64,000 nt of DNA from Hortaea werneckii (Eukaryota; Ascomycota; Dothideomycetes; Mycosphaerellales; Teratosphaeriaceae): positions 1,674,001 through 1,738,000 of the forward strand of contig JBAOKB010000144.1 of assembly GCA_037044905.1 (NCBI GenBank), read 5' to 3'. A program made the translations under genes and the position numbers. Shown here piece after piece: positions 41,125 to 53,253 of this stretch. Below the pieces are notes generated by a model that had not been told where the DNA came from, did not search any database, and was given only the letters and a program-made list of their open reading frames with translations. Numbering within the stretch: position 1 is the first letter of the stretch; each line of letters begins with the position of its first letter.

Positions 41125-41249
41125 GGTGCCAGGGAGTGTCGGGTTGGTCGAGGGCGGGAGAGGTTTTGAGTGTCGATGCGCCATCCCTTCGATGTCGGGA
41201 ATGGTATGGATGTTGGGGTATGCGTTAGACAGCCATGACTCTGAAGAGA

Positions 41250-41294
<45 letters not shown>

Positions 41295-41654
41295 GAGGGT
41301 ATTACATGGACAAGACGAACGAGCATGTCGATAACACGGATGACTTCTCTCGCAAAGGGAAGGGAGTTTCGATACTTTATTCTTTTTCATCCCTTCCTTT
41401 TTTTTTTCCCCCTCTCTCTCTCTTTCTAATGACTACCGGCATACTATAGCAAGCAACCCGCAGTCCCCGCGATTCCCACAGCTCGAGCTTCGATCAGAGC
41501 TGAAATACCGTCGTTGAAGGATCTATCTCATACTGAAAAAGCACTCTTGACGAAAAAACAGTGAAATCCACATCACCATCACTCCAACTAACCCCCATCA
41601 CGAACGGTCGAGAGAGACGTAGACCCCAACAACCCAACCCCTCCCCCTCCCACT
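41125..41654. other. Intergenic region dominated by a G homopolymer
   Basis: About 530 bp between convergent genes. It contains the 42-G run (41252-41293), a T/C-rich block at 41385-41428 and no credible gene. Confidence 0.55.
41252..41293 (+). repeat. 42-nt G homopolymer
   Basis: Forty-two consecutive G are preceded by GAGAGAGA and followed by AGAGGGTA. It lies downstream of the small secreted protein gene and downstream of the PHAF1-like gene on the other strand. Such a tract can form stacked G-quadruplexes and is very hard to sequence accurately, so its length is uncertain. Confidence 0.95.
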
Positions 41655-43311
41655 CTAATAAACCGTCAACCCCCCCACAGCCCCACACCCCAGCACCTCA
41701 ACCACCAAACCAGGGAAAGAGAACAACTTCGTATTACCAAGCCAAGTCTCACTACCATCATTGCCCCCGCCCACGCCACCACCACCCTCTCCTTCGACGA
41801 CGACCTCCTGCTCCTCATCCGGCAAGAAGAACCCGCTCTCGCTGCCGCCGATGCCGCCGCCGATGCCGCCGCTGCCGGACCACGTCCGGTTCACGACTTT
41901 GCCTTTGGCCATTTCGGCTTCGGACCAGCCGGGAGTTTGGGCGAAGGAGGTCAGGAGGGCGGGTTTCATGAGGGTGTCGAAGTTGTGCTCGGAGAGGAGG
42001 AGGAAAGGGTCCGGGGTCTGGTGGTCGGGTTTGGTGTTATCATTCCGGGATGGGAGGGCAAGGCTCCAGCGGAGTCGCCGGTGTCGGTTGAAGGCGTAGG
42101 AGCCGGGCACGTTGCCGTGGATGACGACGCGCGTGACGACGAGACGGTGGCTCGTTGCGAGGTGGTGTTGGGTTTCGCTGGTGTGTGGGGTTGCGTGGTC
42201 GCTTGGTGGGCCGACGAGGATGTCGAGCCCGTGGGAGAAGTAGCACCAGAATCTTTCCCGGCTTGCACGTTCGGCGGGATCGTCTTCGGCTTCGCCTGGG
42301 TCGAAGTCGGTGTCGAAGGTGTCGGTGCCGGTTGAGGAGTAGCTTGATGGTTGGGAGCCTGGATGCGAGCGACCGTTTGATAGTGGTCGGGAGGAGCTGG
42401 CGGCGCGTCGATGTTGCGTGGTGGGTTCAGGGGTGCCGGGTGGTTCTTCGCGCTTGTGCACTGCATCAGGCGGGCCCAGCTCTGTGGTGAGGTCTTGAGG
42501 TGTGGTTTGGTTGAGAGTGATCACGAAGGGTGGATTCCCATTGCTCCGCGCGAGTTCGATCCGCCCATCGCCAAGAATGTTCGCAAAGTCGATCTCCTCG
42601 GGCAAGCTATCTTTCGCCCTGTTGGCAAGTGCGCTTAGTCTAGGTCCCTCCGGTTCACGCACAAATAGGTCTTTCCGCGCTTCAGGCCAGCTCTTGCCTT
42701 CGAACAGAGCCAAGTTTGTTGCTGCGCCAGCCACATGGGAGCCCAGCAGTGAGACATGGTCTTTCTCCCGACTCCAGGCGGCATGTTGAAGAGGGAAGTT
42801 GAACGCAACGCCAGGCCAGGAGAGGACATAGGTGCCATAAGTGTCTCGCTTATTCCTTGGTGAAAGGTACTCGCCCGGATAGGAGGGCCCAAAGAGCGAG
42901 TATACTCGTTTGAATGCCGGGCCTCCTGCTGCCAGCCCATCTTCGGTGCCCTTGACGAGCTCACTCCCCTTGTAGAGCAGTTTGATCTTCTTGAAATCCA
43001 GCACTTCAATTAAGCGCAAGCGTTGGTCGGCGCCGTCAAATCGAAGACGGACGCCGTTGGCTGGCAGGCCGACAACGACCGGAGTATCCAAGGGGTCAGT
43101 CTGAGAGTAGTGGAGGTCGATGGCGGGGTATGTCTGCTTGTCTTCTTTGATCAAAGAGAGGACGTCATGTAGAGATGCTCCTAGGCCTGATGGGGTGGGA
43201 TACGTTAGCTACACGTCCTTGACTGCAGCTTCTCTCTCTCTCTCTCTGGCCGGTATACTCACATAGCTGGCCCAGGGAGTGTCCTGGGATTACCGTTCCC
43301 GGAGTGGCCAT
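41655..43311 (-). CDS. PHAF1/UPF0183 family protein (phagophore-associated factor homologue)
   Basis: Model: exon 1 at 43311-43263 (MATPGTVIPGHSLGQL), intron 43262-43187 (GTGAGT...ATCAG, 76 nt, phase 1, containing a CT microsatellite) and exon 2 at 43186-41655, giving 526 residues. Splicing yields GQLCLGASLHDVLSLIKED; an alternative acceptor four bases on gives a stop. Family landmarks: HYSQTDPLDTPVVV, GVRLRFDGADQRLRLIEVLD, SLFGPSYPGEY, LSWPGVAFNFPL, RFWCYFSHGLDILVG and TRVVIHGNVPGSYAFN. The human relative (C16orf70) binds PI3P-rich phagophores, so a role in autophagy is inferred. Compared with the animal protein it carries a Ser/Pro/Thr-rich insert (about 230-300) and a Gly-rich C-terminal tail. 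Confidence 0.88.
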
Positions 43312-43985
43312 GATGTTTCTCCCTGGCTTCTTCCGATGGTGGACAGATAGTGAAGAACAGAATGGTTCATGTATCCAGTGCAGCATGCAGTGAATGTCGT
43401 CGTGGTCTCAAGGTGGTCGCAGATGGAGCAGCTGCCTCTGCACCTCCATGGTCTGTGGATGGGTCATGTGGATGCCATGATGCGGGCGGGCAGCTGCTTG
43501 TCAGTCTGTGTTTCGATGGTGTTGATTGTCTGGTGATGTTGCCTTGTTAGCTATGTATGCATAGATTCTGAGCTCTAATGCCGTCTCCAGTAAGGTAACA
43601 GATCAGATATGAGCAGTGAGCAGTGAGCAGTGTCCACGGACAGTGTGTTGACCATGGACAGCCGAAGCCAAACGCTCCAGCCGCAGGCGGGCCAGTCGGC
43701 CACTCAGCCCACCACTTCGAGCTCCGTCATCGCCCACTCCAGCTGCTGATAAGATCTTCGGCAGCCGGCATCCCCCGTAGCCGTTCGGCAATGTAATGTA
43801 ATGTAATGCAAGAAGCTTGGGCCAGTGGAAGTTTACTATGTACGGGGTACTGTAAACAAATCAACAAACTTCCGTTGCCGTTGTGCGCACGCCTGCAACC
43901 CTGTCTTCCATCCGACCATCCTGCATCCCGTGTCGTGCAGCCTCCCACACCGGCGATACTCCTATCGCCTGAGCATCTACTAACC
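43312..43985. other. Divergent intergenic region with short tandem repeats
   Basis: About 670 bp carrying the promoters of the PHAF1-like gene and kinesin-5. It contains three GAGCAGT units (43611-43631) and four ATGTA/ATGCA units (43791-43810). No gene is seen. Confidence 0.5.
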
Positions 43986-46900
43986 ATGGCAGCACCGGGA
44001 CCCGCCAGGCCTTCTGGCACCACGAAAAAAGTGCCCACGATGCGAGGCCCACCGGCACCATCTCAGCGTCCCGGCGCAATCAACAGAGCCCAGACGGCAA
44101 CCCCGACTCTCACCGGCAGAGCATCACCAACAGAGTCAGTCTCCTCCAGCAAAACGAGGACGCCAAAGCGCAAGGCGCCCACGGAGCATGAGGATGAGGA
44201 GACCAACATCAACGTCGTCGTGCGTGCCAGGGGCAGGAACGACCGTGAGGTTCGCGAAAATAGCGGCGTCGTCGTCTCGACTGATGGCGTGCGCGGAAAG
44301 AAGGTCGAACTGAGCATGGGTCCCAGTGCCCTGAGCAATAAGACATACCAGTTTGACAAGGTCTTCTCCCCTGCTGCGGACCAGGGCATGGTCTTTGATG
44401 ATGTGGTATCTCCCATTCTGGATGAGGTATGACACCACTGCCATGCAACCCCCTTCAGAGCTATACTCACCCATCCAGGTCATGTCAGGCTTCAACTGCA
44501 CAATCTTCGCATACGGACAGACCGGCACAGGCAAAACGTACACCATGTCCGGCGACATCACTGACATGCTCCCTATCCCCGACGCCGCCGGTATCATTCC
44601 TCGAGTACTTCATTCTCTTTTCGAACGCTTGGGCAGTGACTCGCCCACCTCAACGCCTCAGCGCGAGGGCAAGGAAAGCCTAGGCGAGCACAGCGTCAAG
44701 TGCTCTTTCATCGAACTTTACAACGAAGAATTACGAGACCTGCTGTCAGCAGACGACAGTGTCAAACTCAAGATCTTCGATGATGCGAACAAGAATGGCC
44801 GGACCACGACCCTAGTTCAGGGCATGGAAGAAACCCACATCAAGAGCGCCTCACGAGGTATCCAATTGCTGCGAGAGGGAAGTCATAAGCGACAAGTCGC
44901 CGCCACTAAGTGTAACGATCTCTCATCACGAAGTCACACAGTGTTCACAGTCACAGTATATTCGAAGCGTACTTCAGAAACCGGCGAGGACTATGTATGC
45001 AGTGGCAAATTGAACCTCGTCGATCTGGCAGGTTCAGAAAACATCCAGCGCTCGGGCGCCGAGAACAAGAGAGCGGCAGAAGCTGGTGTCATCAACAAAT
45101 CCCTCCTGACGCTTGGCCGAGTAATCAACGCCCTGGTAGACAAGAGCTCACACATTCCATATCGTGAGTCAAAACTTACACGACTTCTTCAAGACTCGCT
45201 AGGTGGCCGGACGAAGACCTGCATCATCGCAACACTCTCACCTGCGAAGAGCAATCTCGAAGAAACAATCAGCACACTGGATTATGCCTTCAGAGCAAAG
45301 AACATCCGGAACAAACCTCAAGTCAACCAGGCCGTCTCCAAGAAGACACTCTTGAAGGAGTTTACAGCTGAGATTGAGAAGCTGAAGTCCGAGCTCATCG
45401 CTACGCGCCAGCGGAATGGCGTCTATCTCACTTCTGAGACCTACGAAGAGATCACGACCGAGAGCGAATCCAGACGGATTTTGGCCGAAGAGCAGAAGGA
45501 CAAGATCGAGACTATGGAGACGAATTTGCGAAATAAGGTCAACGAGCTATTCAACCTGACGACCAACTTCAACTCGCTCAAGCGAGAGAACGAGCAGACT
45601 AAGGTCATGCTTGACAGCACGAAGAGTGTCTTGGAGAAGACGGAGATTGTGCTGCACCACACCAAGACAAGTCTCAACGAGGAGATCGGCCTGCGAAAGG
45701 CACACGAGGAGACTGAGGAGAAGTTGGCGGATGTTGGCAGAAGTCTCCTAGGGACCTTGGGAACGACGACCGATCATGTCGATCGGCTACACTCGAAACT
45801 GAGAAGGCGATCGGATCTGCAGTCAGTCAATCGCGGGAAGTGGGCGGATTCGCAGACGCATGTCTCTGATACGACAATGGCGGTGGAAGAGCGTATCGAA
45901 GCGCTTCGCGGGCAGCAGGAAGGGCTCTTGGAAGCGCTGAGCGGCAGGATGCAAGGCTTTGTCTCCGATGAGCTGCAAGAGTTACAAGCTTCGCAGGCGT
46001 TCTTGCAGGAGAAGGCTGCTGCCTTCGAGAAGAGCGAGGGTGAAGTCAACTCCCAGACTGGCAAGGCGAAGGAAGAGATGAACCAGGTCTTGTCTGAGAT
46101 TACCACCTTGCGAGAGGACGTGAAGCAGAAGGTTGGGGCGGGACTGAGCGACTTGAGTGCGGCTGCGCAGAGGATCAGCGCTGGAATTGCGACCGAGTTG
46201 GATACGTTCCATTCGCAATTGGAGCAGTCCTATGTCTCTCTTGGAAAGGAGTTCAAGACGATCTTCGAAGGCCTTATCAAGCGGATGAACGAACAGCAGA
46301 CTGAGGCGGACAGGTTGCGGCAACAGATCGCTCAGGCCAATTCTTCCTTCGTGGAGGCAGGCCAAGCGTCTCAAAAGCAACTCCAGGAGGCGGTAGATGT
46401 GGAACGACAGACTGCTGCTTCGGAGAGGCAAGACTTGCTAGCGAAGATTACGGGTCTCATCAATGATTCTGCCGTCGCACAGGAATCTAGGATGAGTGGC
46501 CATCTTGAACAGGCAAGCAAGCGAATTAAGACCTCTGAAGATGAATACCGAGTGGCACAACAAGTCTATGGTAACGGCATGGACATGTGGACCGCAAACG
46601 CGCAGGCCCTCATTGACACGTCTGTCAAGTCTCGCGAGGCCGTCAAGTCGAAGATTCGCGGTGATTGGACCAGCGCTCAAACGCAGACTACGAAGATCAC
46701 GGAAACCACCAACGCCGTCCACGGAGAGACAGTTCGGATTGTCGATGGACAGATGGCGCAGATGGATGCACAGCTTGCCTCCCTCGACGACATTCTCGCC
46801 CGTGTGCGTAGCCAGAACGACGAGCATGCCGCCGCCCACACTGCTTCTCTTGGCCAGCTGGCGAAGAATGTCCAGGAGTCTTACCAGTCTATTGGCAAGC

Positions 46901-47751
46901 ACTTTGGCACGTCGTACGACCGGACAAAGGGTCTGGATGTCGACATGCAGGACCGCGCTACCGCTCTTCGAGACACTCTGCCTACGCTTTCGCAAGAGGG
47001 CGATGTAAGGCAAGCGCTCTGTCTGCTGCGTGACGAGGTTCAAGCGGCACAAATCGCGGAGTACGTTGCCACTGGAGAGACTCCAGCGAAGACACAGTAC
47101 TCGTACCCCATGGCGCTGCCAAGAACAGAGGCACACGGTACGCTGCTGAACCGGATGCGTGACATCCCCGAAGAGCCCGTCCAGGACCAGCCTCCGAGTC
47201 CCATCAAGAGCCCAAGCAAGCGCGCCTCCCCCTCCAAACCCGCCCGCAGCAGCCCAGTCAAAGGCTCAGCCAGTCCCACCAAAACTCAAGTCTTCACCGA
47301 CACCCCACCAGTTCTGAACCCGCCGACCACCTCCGCGCCCGCATCGCGTCCCCCTACGGCAGGTTCCGATTCCACGTTACGAGAGCTGGACGCTAACGTC
47401 CTCTCCTCAGCCCCAAGCATCCCCTATCCCAGCAGCGGCGCCGAGCAGTCCAGCAAGGAACCCAACGCTGGCGTTGAGGGGGTTTATGGCGCCGGTGGTG
47501 GCGACGGCAAGCTCTCCTCTTCCGGTCCCCAGCCTAGCCTGAAGAGACATCATACTAATCCCGTGGAGCGTCTACAGGGCAGTGGCGGTGGCGGCGAGAG
47601 CAAGCTCCCGATGAAGCGACCCTTAAGGGCGACTATGGCGGGCACCGCTGAGGGGAGGGAGAATGTTCCCCCCGGCGTTATGAACCTCAGCGCTAGTGTT
47701 GGGCCCGGGAGCGGTGGGGGCAGGAGGCTGAGGCCTCGGGGCAGTGATTGA
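43986..47751 (+). CDS. bimC: Kinesin-5 (BimC/Cut7/Eg5) mitotic motor
   Basis: Model: exon 1 at 43986-44426, intron 44427-44478 (GTATGA...TCCAG, 52 nt, phase 0) and exon 2 at 44479-47751, giving 1237 residues. The ATG at 43986 sits in good context; the frame extends upstream but without motor sequence. As a plus-end-directed homotetramer it slides antiparallel spindle microtubules apart. The motor domain (about 73-430) contains TNINVVVRARGR, the P-loop GQTGTGKT (after splicing DEV to MSGFNCTIFAYG), switch I SSRSH, switch II LVDLAGSE and NKSLLTLGRVINALVD. Residues about 430-960 are coiled coil (kinesin-5 stalk). The tail is Pro/Ser-rich with many Ser-Pro and Thr-Pro sites. An Arg-rich N-terminal extension precedes the motor. 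Confidence 0.95.
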
Positions 47752-48334
47752 TTGATTGATCAGAGAGATAAACATCGTTTTATTTGGGATTTCTTTACAA
47801 TGGGGAGTTCAAAAGGTATTGGGAACGCGCTGTGGAAAGCGCTGGTGGGGATTGGGGATGTGGCATGGCGCTCGGATTGGGATTAGGATGCCTCTCACGG
47901 CAGGCCTTTCCTCGGCTGGTTTTTTCTTCTCGTATCGTTGATAGTCTCGTAATCTCATTTGTTTTGTTTGGTCTTTACATACTTCGTACGTTTACTACTT
48001 CGGAGACGGTTTGACATTAGCCATCTGTTGTTCAGATGTATCGCCGTTGTGTCTCCACAGTAGAACCGCGCTTTACCTTTCAGGCACGGCCTTCCGCATC
48101 TGGACACGGGATAATGGTCGGTCCGGTGGATATGGCGTCACTGGAGAGCTGGAGATGGGGGGAAGCTGCAGCAGCTAGAGCTCCGACCGAGGTGCAGGTG
48201 GAGCTGTCCATTATTGGGCCTATCAACCCTGTAGCGTACGGCGGGCAACGAGGTCGGCGAGTCCTACGCTGATCTATGACCCGAGGAGCTTCAACTGCTA
48301 CTACTACAGTTGTTCCTCTTCTTCCATCATCACC
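47752..48334. other. Intergenic region between kinesin-5 and SSADH
   Basis: About 580 bp. It starts with a TGAT tandem repeat that overlaps the kinesin stop codon (47745-47760). The rest is promoter-like sequence of the dehydrogenase gene without identifiable sites. Confidence 0.45.
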
Positions 48335-50017
48335 ATGAAGGCCTTGCTCCGCACAGTCTCCTCGCGCCCCGCCATCCATTCCCACATCCGACCAACCAAC
48401 CACTTAAGAATACTCCGAGCGGGATACGCCACCACCTCCACGACCATGCAACACAGCGTCCCGCCCCTGAACGACCCGAGCCTGCTCAAGAACCAATCCT
48501 ACATCAACGGCCAATGGGTCGGCGCCAAATCCGGGCAGACCTTCGAGGTCACCGATCCGGCCAGCGGCAAGCCGATCGGGACCATGCCCGAGATGAACCG
48601 CGACGACACGACGGCCGCGATCGAAGCCGCGGCCACGGCCCTGCCCAGCTTCAGCCGGACGACAGGCCGCGAGCGCGCGAAGCTGCTGCGCAAATGGTAC
48701 GACCTGATGCAGGCGAACGCCGAGGACCTGGCGCGCCTGATCACGTGGGAGAACGGCAAGCCGCTGGCGGATGCGAAGGGCGAGGTCGCGTACGCGGCCA
48801 ACTTCTTCGAGTGGTTTAGTGAGGAGGCCCCCCGGACCTATGGCGATACCATCCCCGCCACCGTGCCGGGGAATAGGGTGTTTACTGTTAAGCAGCCTGT
48901 GGGCGTTTGTGGGCTTGTTACACCGTGAGTATGGGGAAAGCAGTGGGAAATGCTTTCTTGTGTTGTCGGGGACTATCTAGTGCTGACTTGATTTTACAGA
49001 TGGAATTTCCCGGCGGCAATGATCACGCGTAAGATTGGCCCGGCGCTGGCGGCGGGTTGCACAGTCGTTGCGAAGTCGCCTGGCGAGACGCCCTTTACGG
49101 CTGCTGCGCTTGCGGAGCTTGCTCATCGAGCTGGTATCCCGGCGGGTGTAGTCAACTTCGTCACGGCTTTGAAGAATACCGCCGAAGTTGGCGAGACTCT
49201 CACCGCTTCTGACACCGTCAGGAAAGTGTCTTTCACTGGTTCCACCGGCGTGGGCAAGCTGCTCATGAAGCAGTCCTCCGACACGCTCAAGAAGCTCTCA
49301 TTCGAACTCGGCGGTAACGCCCCCTTTATCGTCTTCGATGACGCCGACCTCGATGCCGCTGTCGCAGGCGCTGTTGCTTCCAAGTTCCGCTCGTCAGGTC
49401 AAACTTGCGTGTGTGCAAACCGCATCTACGTCCAGAAAGGCATCTACGACCAATTCGCCAAGGCCTTCACCGAGAAAGTGAACAGCTTCAAGGTCGGATC
49501 CGGCTACGCTGACGGCGTCACCCATGGCCCGCTCATCCACGACCGCGCCGTGAGCAAGGTCGAGGCACACGTCGAGGACGCCGTCAAGCAAGGCGGCAAG
49601 GTGCTGACAGGCGGACAAAAGATGCCGGATCTCGGCGCCAACTTCTTCCAACCCACCGTCATCCGCGACATGAACGACAAGATGAAGCTCATGAGCGAAG
49701 AGACTTTCGGCCCCGTCGCCGGACTCTTCCCCTTCGAAAGCGAAGCGGAAGTCGTCCGCTCCGCGAACGCCGCCGAGGTCGGGCTAGCCGGCTATTTCTT
49801 CAGCAAGGATATCCAGCGCTGCTATCGCGTGGCGGAGGCGCTCGAGGTCGGCATGGTCGGCGTCAACACGGGTCTCATCTCCGACCCCGCCGCGCCTTTC
49901 GGTGGCGTCAAGCACTCTGGTTTCGGTCGGGAGGGGAGTAAGTACGGGATCGAGGAGTACCAGATTATCAAGATGGTTACTATGGGTGGGATGGGTCAGG
50001 CTCTTCAGGGGTCTTGA
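48335..50017 (+). CDS. UGA2: Succinate-semialdehyde dehydrogenase, mitochondrial
   Basis: Model: exon 1 at 48335-48924, intron 48925-48999 (GTGAGT...TACAG, 75 nt, phase 2, CTGAC branch) and exon 2 at 49000-50017, giving 535 residues. It oxidises succinate semialdehyde to succinate, the last step of the GABA shunt. The first 35 residues (MKALLRTVSSRPAIHSHIRP) are basic and Ser-rich, a mitochondrial presequence; a second Met (MQHSVPPL) could start a cytosolic form. Catalytic landmarks: PWNFPAAMITRKIGPALAAG across the splice junction, FTGSTGVGKLLM (NAD(P) binding), FELGGNAPFIVFDDADLDAA (general-base Glu), SSGQTCVCANRI (nucleophilic Cys, with the regulatory second Cys seen in SSADH) and GGVKHSGFGREGSKYGIEEY. 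No GABA transaminase gene is nearby. Confidence 0.94.
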
Positions 50018-50648
50018 TTTGATTTTTGAGGACACTTTCACATATATACACGACGCATGAGCTGTAGCTGGGCATTCTTTTCACGGCTCATGAGGATGAG
50101 AGAAGCATGAAGCTGGGAAATTTTTATGAACAACGCATATGTATATAGTACGCCACGAAAAGCAATGGGACATTCGATTCAAACATCAAAGCTGGATCTC
50201 CGAAAGGTGGGCATTGGTCGTATGACTGAGAATCCAATGCTTGGACGACCTAAATTCCTCCTCCTGGCTTTGTTCGCGTTTTCTTTTCTTTTCCTTATTC
50301 TTTTCTTTTTTAATGATTTCTGAGATAGTAGAAATGTCTTCAGTACCGAACGCACAACTTCCATACAAATCATCATTCCACCCTGGTGTGTTTACGCAAC
50401 CCTGCTTTTTGCGTTTTGGTTGTGGTGCATATGCTCTGACATCACTTGCCGGTCATAGCCGCCTCTCCACGTGAATGGAGGCTGGGGAGCCCCAGGGGAC
50501 CGTTTTGACTTCCCATCCTCAACCTTGGATTGTTGTTACTTGTCCTTCAATTGGAAATACAAAGCAAAAGTGTACATATCATTTGTGAAAGCTCCTGTTA
50601 CGATTGCGTGTCTCTAGGAGGGTTGAGACTGTGAATACGGGTCCCAAT
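50018..50648. other. Intergenic region
   Basis: About 630 bp with the 3' flank of the dehydrogenase gene and the promoter of the membrane protein gene. A T-rich run lies at 50270-50315. No gene is seen. Confidence 0.45.
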
Positions 50649-51513
50649 ATGTCGTCCGCTGTCGAGACCATCAAAGGTCTCACCAACGTGAGTTCTTTCT
50701 CCGACCTCGGGTGTGAAACGCAAATGGCAGTACATTGGACACAATGACAGGGAAGACTAACGTATTTGGAAAATCCAGACTTATCATGCCTACGTTTTCG
50801 GTACGCGTCTATTCCCCCCCTTCCCAGGAACCTCCGCTGAAGATGACACTCGCTCACGATTGAAATTGAATTAATGCAGGCACCGCTTTCTGGTACTCGC
50901 TCCGGGGCTTCATGCGCATCGTCGACCCCGTGATGGTGGCGTCCTGGTTCCGACCCCCTGTCCAAGCCTACCGGGAACAGATCGGTGTTGAGCCAAACGG
51001 TTAGCTCTTCCTTTTTCCCTTTTTCCCCTTTCCAACCCCCAAGCGAAAAGAGAGAAAGAAAAGAACCAAAAACGAAAACCCCCAAGTCTCTCCTACAACC
51101 TGGACATTCCTAACACTTCGCTCTACCTATTTCACCAAACAGACTTAGAACTCTACAACATCCGCACCGACGCCTGGGGCCTCCTAACCATCGCCATGCT
51201 GCTCGTGGCCCTCGCGGATGCCGTCCCGCTGCCGCCCACCCTCGCGGGGTCCTCGCTCAACAGCAACTCTTCGACCGCCCTAACCCAGTCCAAGAAACCC
51301 TACGCCCGCGCCGCCGTGCTGATCACCATCTTCCACCACATCACGACGGGCCTGGGCGCCTACCAGCATTGGAAGCTCGACTCGCATCATACCGTCGCCA
51401 TGGATATCGGGGTGTATGGGAATGTGGGGTTGACTGTTTTGGGGGTTGCGGCGTTGGTTTATGGGTTGGCTGATGGGGAGGAGGAGGGGACGAAGGGGAG
51501 GAAGAAGGTTTGA
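50649..51513 (+). CDS. Four-exon conserved integral membrane protein, uncharacterised
   Basis: Model: exons 50649-50687, 50779-50800 (a 22-nt microexon), 50880-50999 and 51143-51513, giving 183 residues. Donors are GTGAGT, GTACGC and GTTAGC; acceptors are TCCAG, TGCAG and AACAG; the first intron has a GACTAAC branch point. All junctions stay in frame (MSSAVETIKGLTN joined to TYHAYVF, then GTAFWYSLRGFMRIVDPVMV). About four hydrophobic helices are visible: TAFWYSLRGFMRIVDPVMV, WGLLTIAMLLVALADAVPL, ARAAVLITIFHHITTGLGAY and YGNVGLTVLGVAALVYGL. A charged EEEGTKGRKKV tail ends the chain. From memory, proteins of this shape occur widely in filamentous ascomycetes with no known role. Single-exon reading finds only the last 105 residues. 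Confidence 0.8.
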
Positions 51514-53253
51514 GGTGGAAGGCGGGGGAACGGGAAAGCGGTGCTTGGTCCTTGGGCTTCACGAGGTGAATGGGGTGATCTGGCGGTATGGCTTTTCGGG
51601 GCTGGGAGGTTCGGGTAGCATGATGTTTTGCGCGGATTATGAGGGTGGCAACTCCCCCCGCCTCCCCCTCCCCCAAAGCCAGGCATAGCGGGTTATGAAC
51701 TCCATTTGCTTTCTATGATGGCCAGCTGGTCCGCCTTACAACGATCGACGAACGTTTACATAGACACGCAATGTAAGTGTCGTCTGCAATACTCAGGCGG
51801 CCGTGATACTGATTGGCAAGCACCTTACTCTTCTAAAACACCAAAGAGCCAAAAAAAAAAAAAAACACTCTAGATGTAGACGTGAAGTCTCACAGTGATA
51901 CAGTCCAAACTTCCTATAAGAATCGCGAAAGTCCATTGTGTGTCTTATTGCTATAGATCGAGTGTTATTTTCCGAAGGCACAATATAGTAGCGTAGAGAG
52001 CAGAAAAATCTAACAGAGATTATAGGTATAGAGCGGTATTACTAGTCAGAAGATTCTTCTATCGAGTTCGGACTGTAGATACAATTTGCACACGGAGAAG
52101 CAAGCACCAACCCTGCTGGAACAACTCCAAGGCGTAAACAAAGCTTCCTCAAGCAGCCAGTGGGCGCGATAGCAGGCTCTAGGGTTACCCAGGGTTGGAT
52201 CATCCTAAACTTCTCTCCAGATCTTGACCGATTATTGCGCCCAATAAAATCAACAAGGGATCTGATTCGACGCCTTCTCCCTCGTCTTGGGTCCTCCGAG
52301 GACATTAGTAAAAATAAGAAGACATAGTAATCGGAGTTAGGAACCCCGAGCGCATGTGGTGCTTTGGCTTCTTTGTTTGGCGCAGACCAGCGTTGTAATA
52401 GGGGTTGCGAGTCGACTCGCATCACAACAAAGACTTACATTTCTGCTCCAATCCTGTCCAACCCAAGTCTCTCTGGGCTAGCAAGTGGCTGTCGGTGTTA
52501 CTAATGATCGAGACACAAGTATCCGCGACCTGACGGAGACAAGGCTCGGATCGAAATAGCCTACAGAGACAGGACGAGACGGGAAGCTAAGAAACGATGA
52601 AAAGGACATGATATTGTAAACAACAGTCCATAAGATGGTTGTACATGAAGGGTATCTTGCGAATCTAAAGGAAGAAGGAAAAGCACATATCACAACACCT
52701 GTAAAAACAACGCCACAGCTTCCCGCCTTCGTCCGATACACATCCCACGCAGTCCCGGAGAACGGTGAAGAGAAGGGAGGGGAAGGGAAAGGAAAGGTAG
52801 CGACTGATGCAAAGCGATTGAATTCGTCAGTGGGGGTATCATAATGTTGGTCCTTGTCGTGTTCTTCGTAATCTGTGTCTGCAAGAAAGGGTCATGGAGA
52901 CTCGCCAAATTGGGACGCCTTCGTGAGGTAATGTCCGCAGTGAGGGTCCTGTACAATGAAAGCGACAGTGTGCGAGTCCGTGTCTCGTGTGGCAAAGAGA
53001 TGGATGTGATCTCGTCTCGTCTCGTCCCAGTGGCTGCTGATAATATAGCCATGAGGCCAGACCAGCACATCTGGTTCAGTGGTTAACGGTAATATCTTTC
53101 GGAGTTCCGGTTCCTCTCGAGCTCCTTGCTGCGAGTGCTGCCCCTGTCGACTTCCCACGGACGGTCCCAGGATTCTCCAGTACACGAGTGGCCATGGCGT
53201 CGAGTCTCATAGTCACCATTCTCCCCGCGTCGCGTCTCGGTGCTGCTGTACTC
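51514..53253. other. Convergent gene-poor region, 1.7 kb
   Basis: Several minus-strand frames of 60-130 codons (for example 52042-52425, 52690-53070) lack domains and run through AT-rich or G-rich low-complexity sequence. An A14 run lies at about 51851-51865. I call no gene. Confidence 0.4.

Noticed and set aside
50579..51085. 168-codon minus-strand frame
   Set aside because: It lies antisense to exons of the four-exon membrane protein, whose splice signals and junction phases are consistent.
52042..52425. 127-codon minus-strand frame, considered as a transposon remnant
   Set aside because: No transposase motif, terminal repeat or RIP-like composition could be seen.
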